A stretch of DNA of 5,836 nt from CAZAMT01 sp964486145 (GTDB lineage: Bacteria > Bacteroidota > Bacteroidia > Bacteroidales > JAAAOM01): NCBI GenBank assembly GCA_964486145.1, contig CAZAMT010000268.1:1-5836 (forward strand), in the 5' to 3' direction. The first letter of the stretch is position 1, and the number at the start of each line of letters is the position of its first letter. A program made the translations under genes and the position numbers. Below are positions 5,836 to 5,836 of this stretch, piece after piece. A model generated the notes under the pieces. It ran no database searches, was not told the origin of the DNA, and worked only from the letters and a program-made list of their open reading frames with translations.

Positions 5836-5836
5836 A

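Overview
The window looks like a chromosomal segment of a Bacteroidota bacterium, probably of the marine or gut Marinilabiliales/Bacteroidales type. The basis is indirect. The DNA is AT-rich, there are no Shine-Dalgarno sequences before the starts (A/T-rich leaders instead), and the protein content is typical of the phylum: a short single-RRM RNA-binding protein, exported GH29 and GH42 glycosidases, and a DUF2007 protein. No rRNA, tRNA, CRISPR array, insertion sequence or phage gene was seen.

Layout. Positions 1-162 (perhaps to 203) hold the 3' end of a plus-strand gene, tentatively an NmrA-like NAD(P)-binding protein, with a possible frameshift near its end. A strong hairpin at 221-250 separates it from a convergent minus-strand RRM gene (288-581). 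An AT-rich divergent intergenic region (582-847) follows. Next come four plus-strand genes with gaps of 58, 36 and 17 nt and no visible terminator between them: a Tat-type exported GH29 alpha-L-fucosidase (848-1936), a Sec-type exported GH42 beta-galactosidase (1995-4103), a two-domain nucleotidyltransferase/GHMP sugar kinase fusion (4140-5489) and a small DUF2007 protein (5507-5737). The last ~100 nt hold no firm gene, but a minus-strand CDS end is possible.

How the genes may work together (inference). The fucosidase and beta-galactosidase would trim fucosylated galactosides outside the cytoplasm. The cytosolic fusion joins an RfaE2/HldE-like nucleotidyltransferase domain to an HddA/fucokinase-like GHMP kinase, so it could phosphorylate a sugar at C1 and then activate it with a nucleotide. 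That would make it a functional parallel of the Bacteroides Fkp fucose-salvage enzyme, built from a different nucleotidyltransferase fold, or a rebuilt version of bifunctional HldE for heptose. This fusion is the most interesting object here. Its nucleotidyltransferase has QxGH where HxGH is expected, and its kinase domain is unusually short between motifs 1 and 2.
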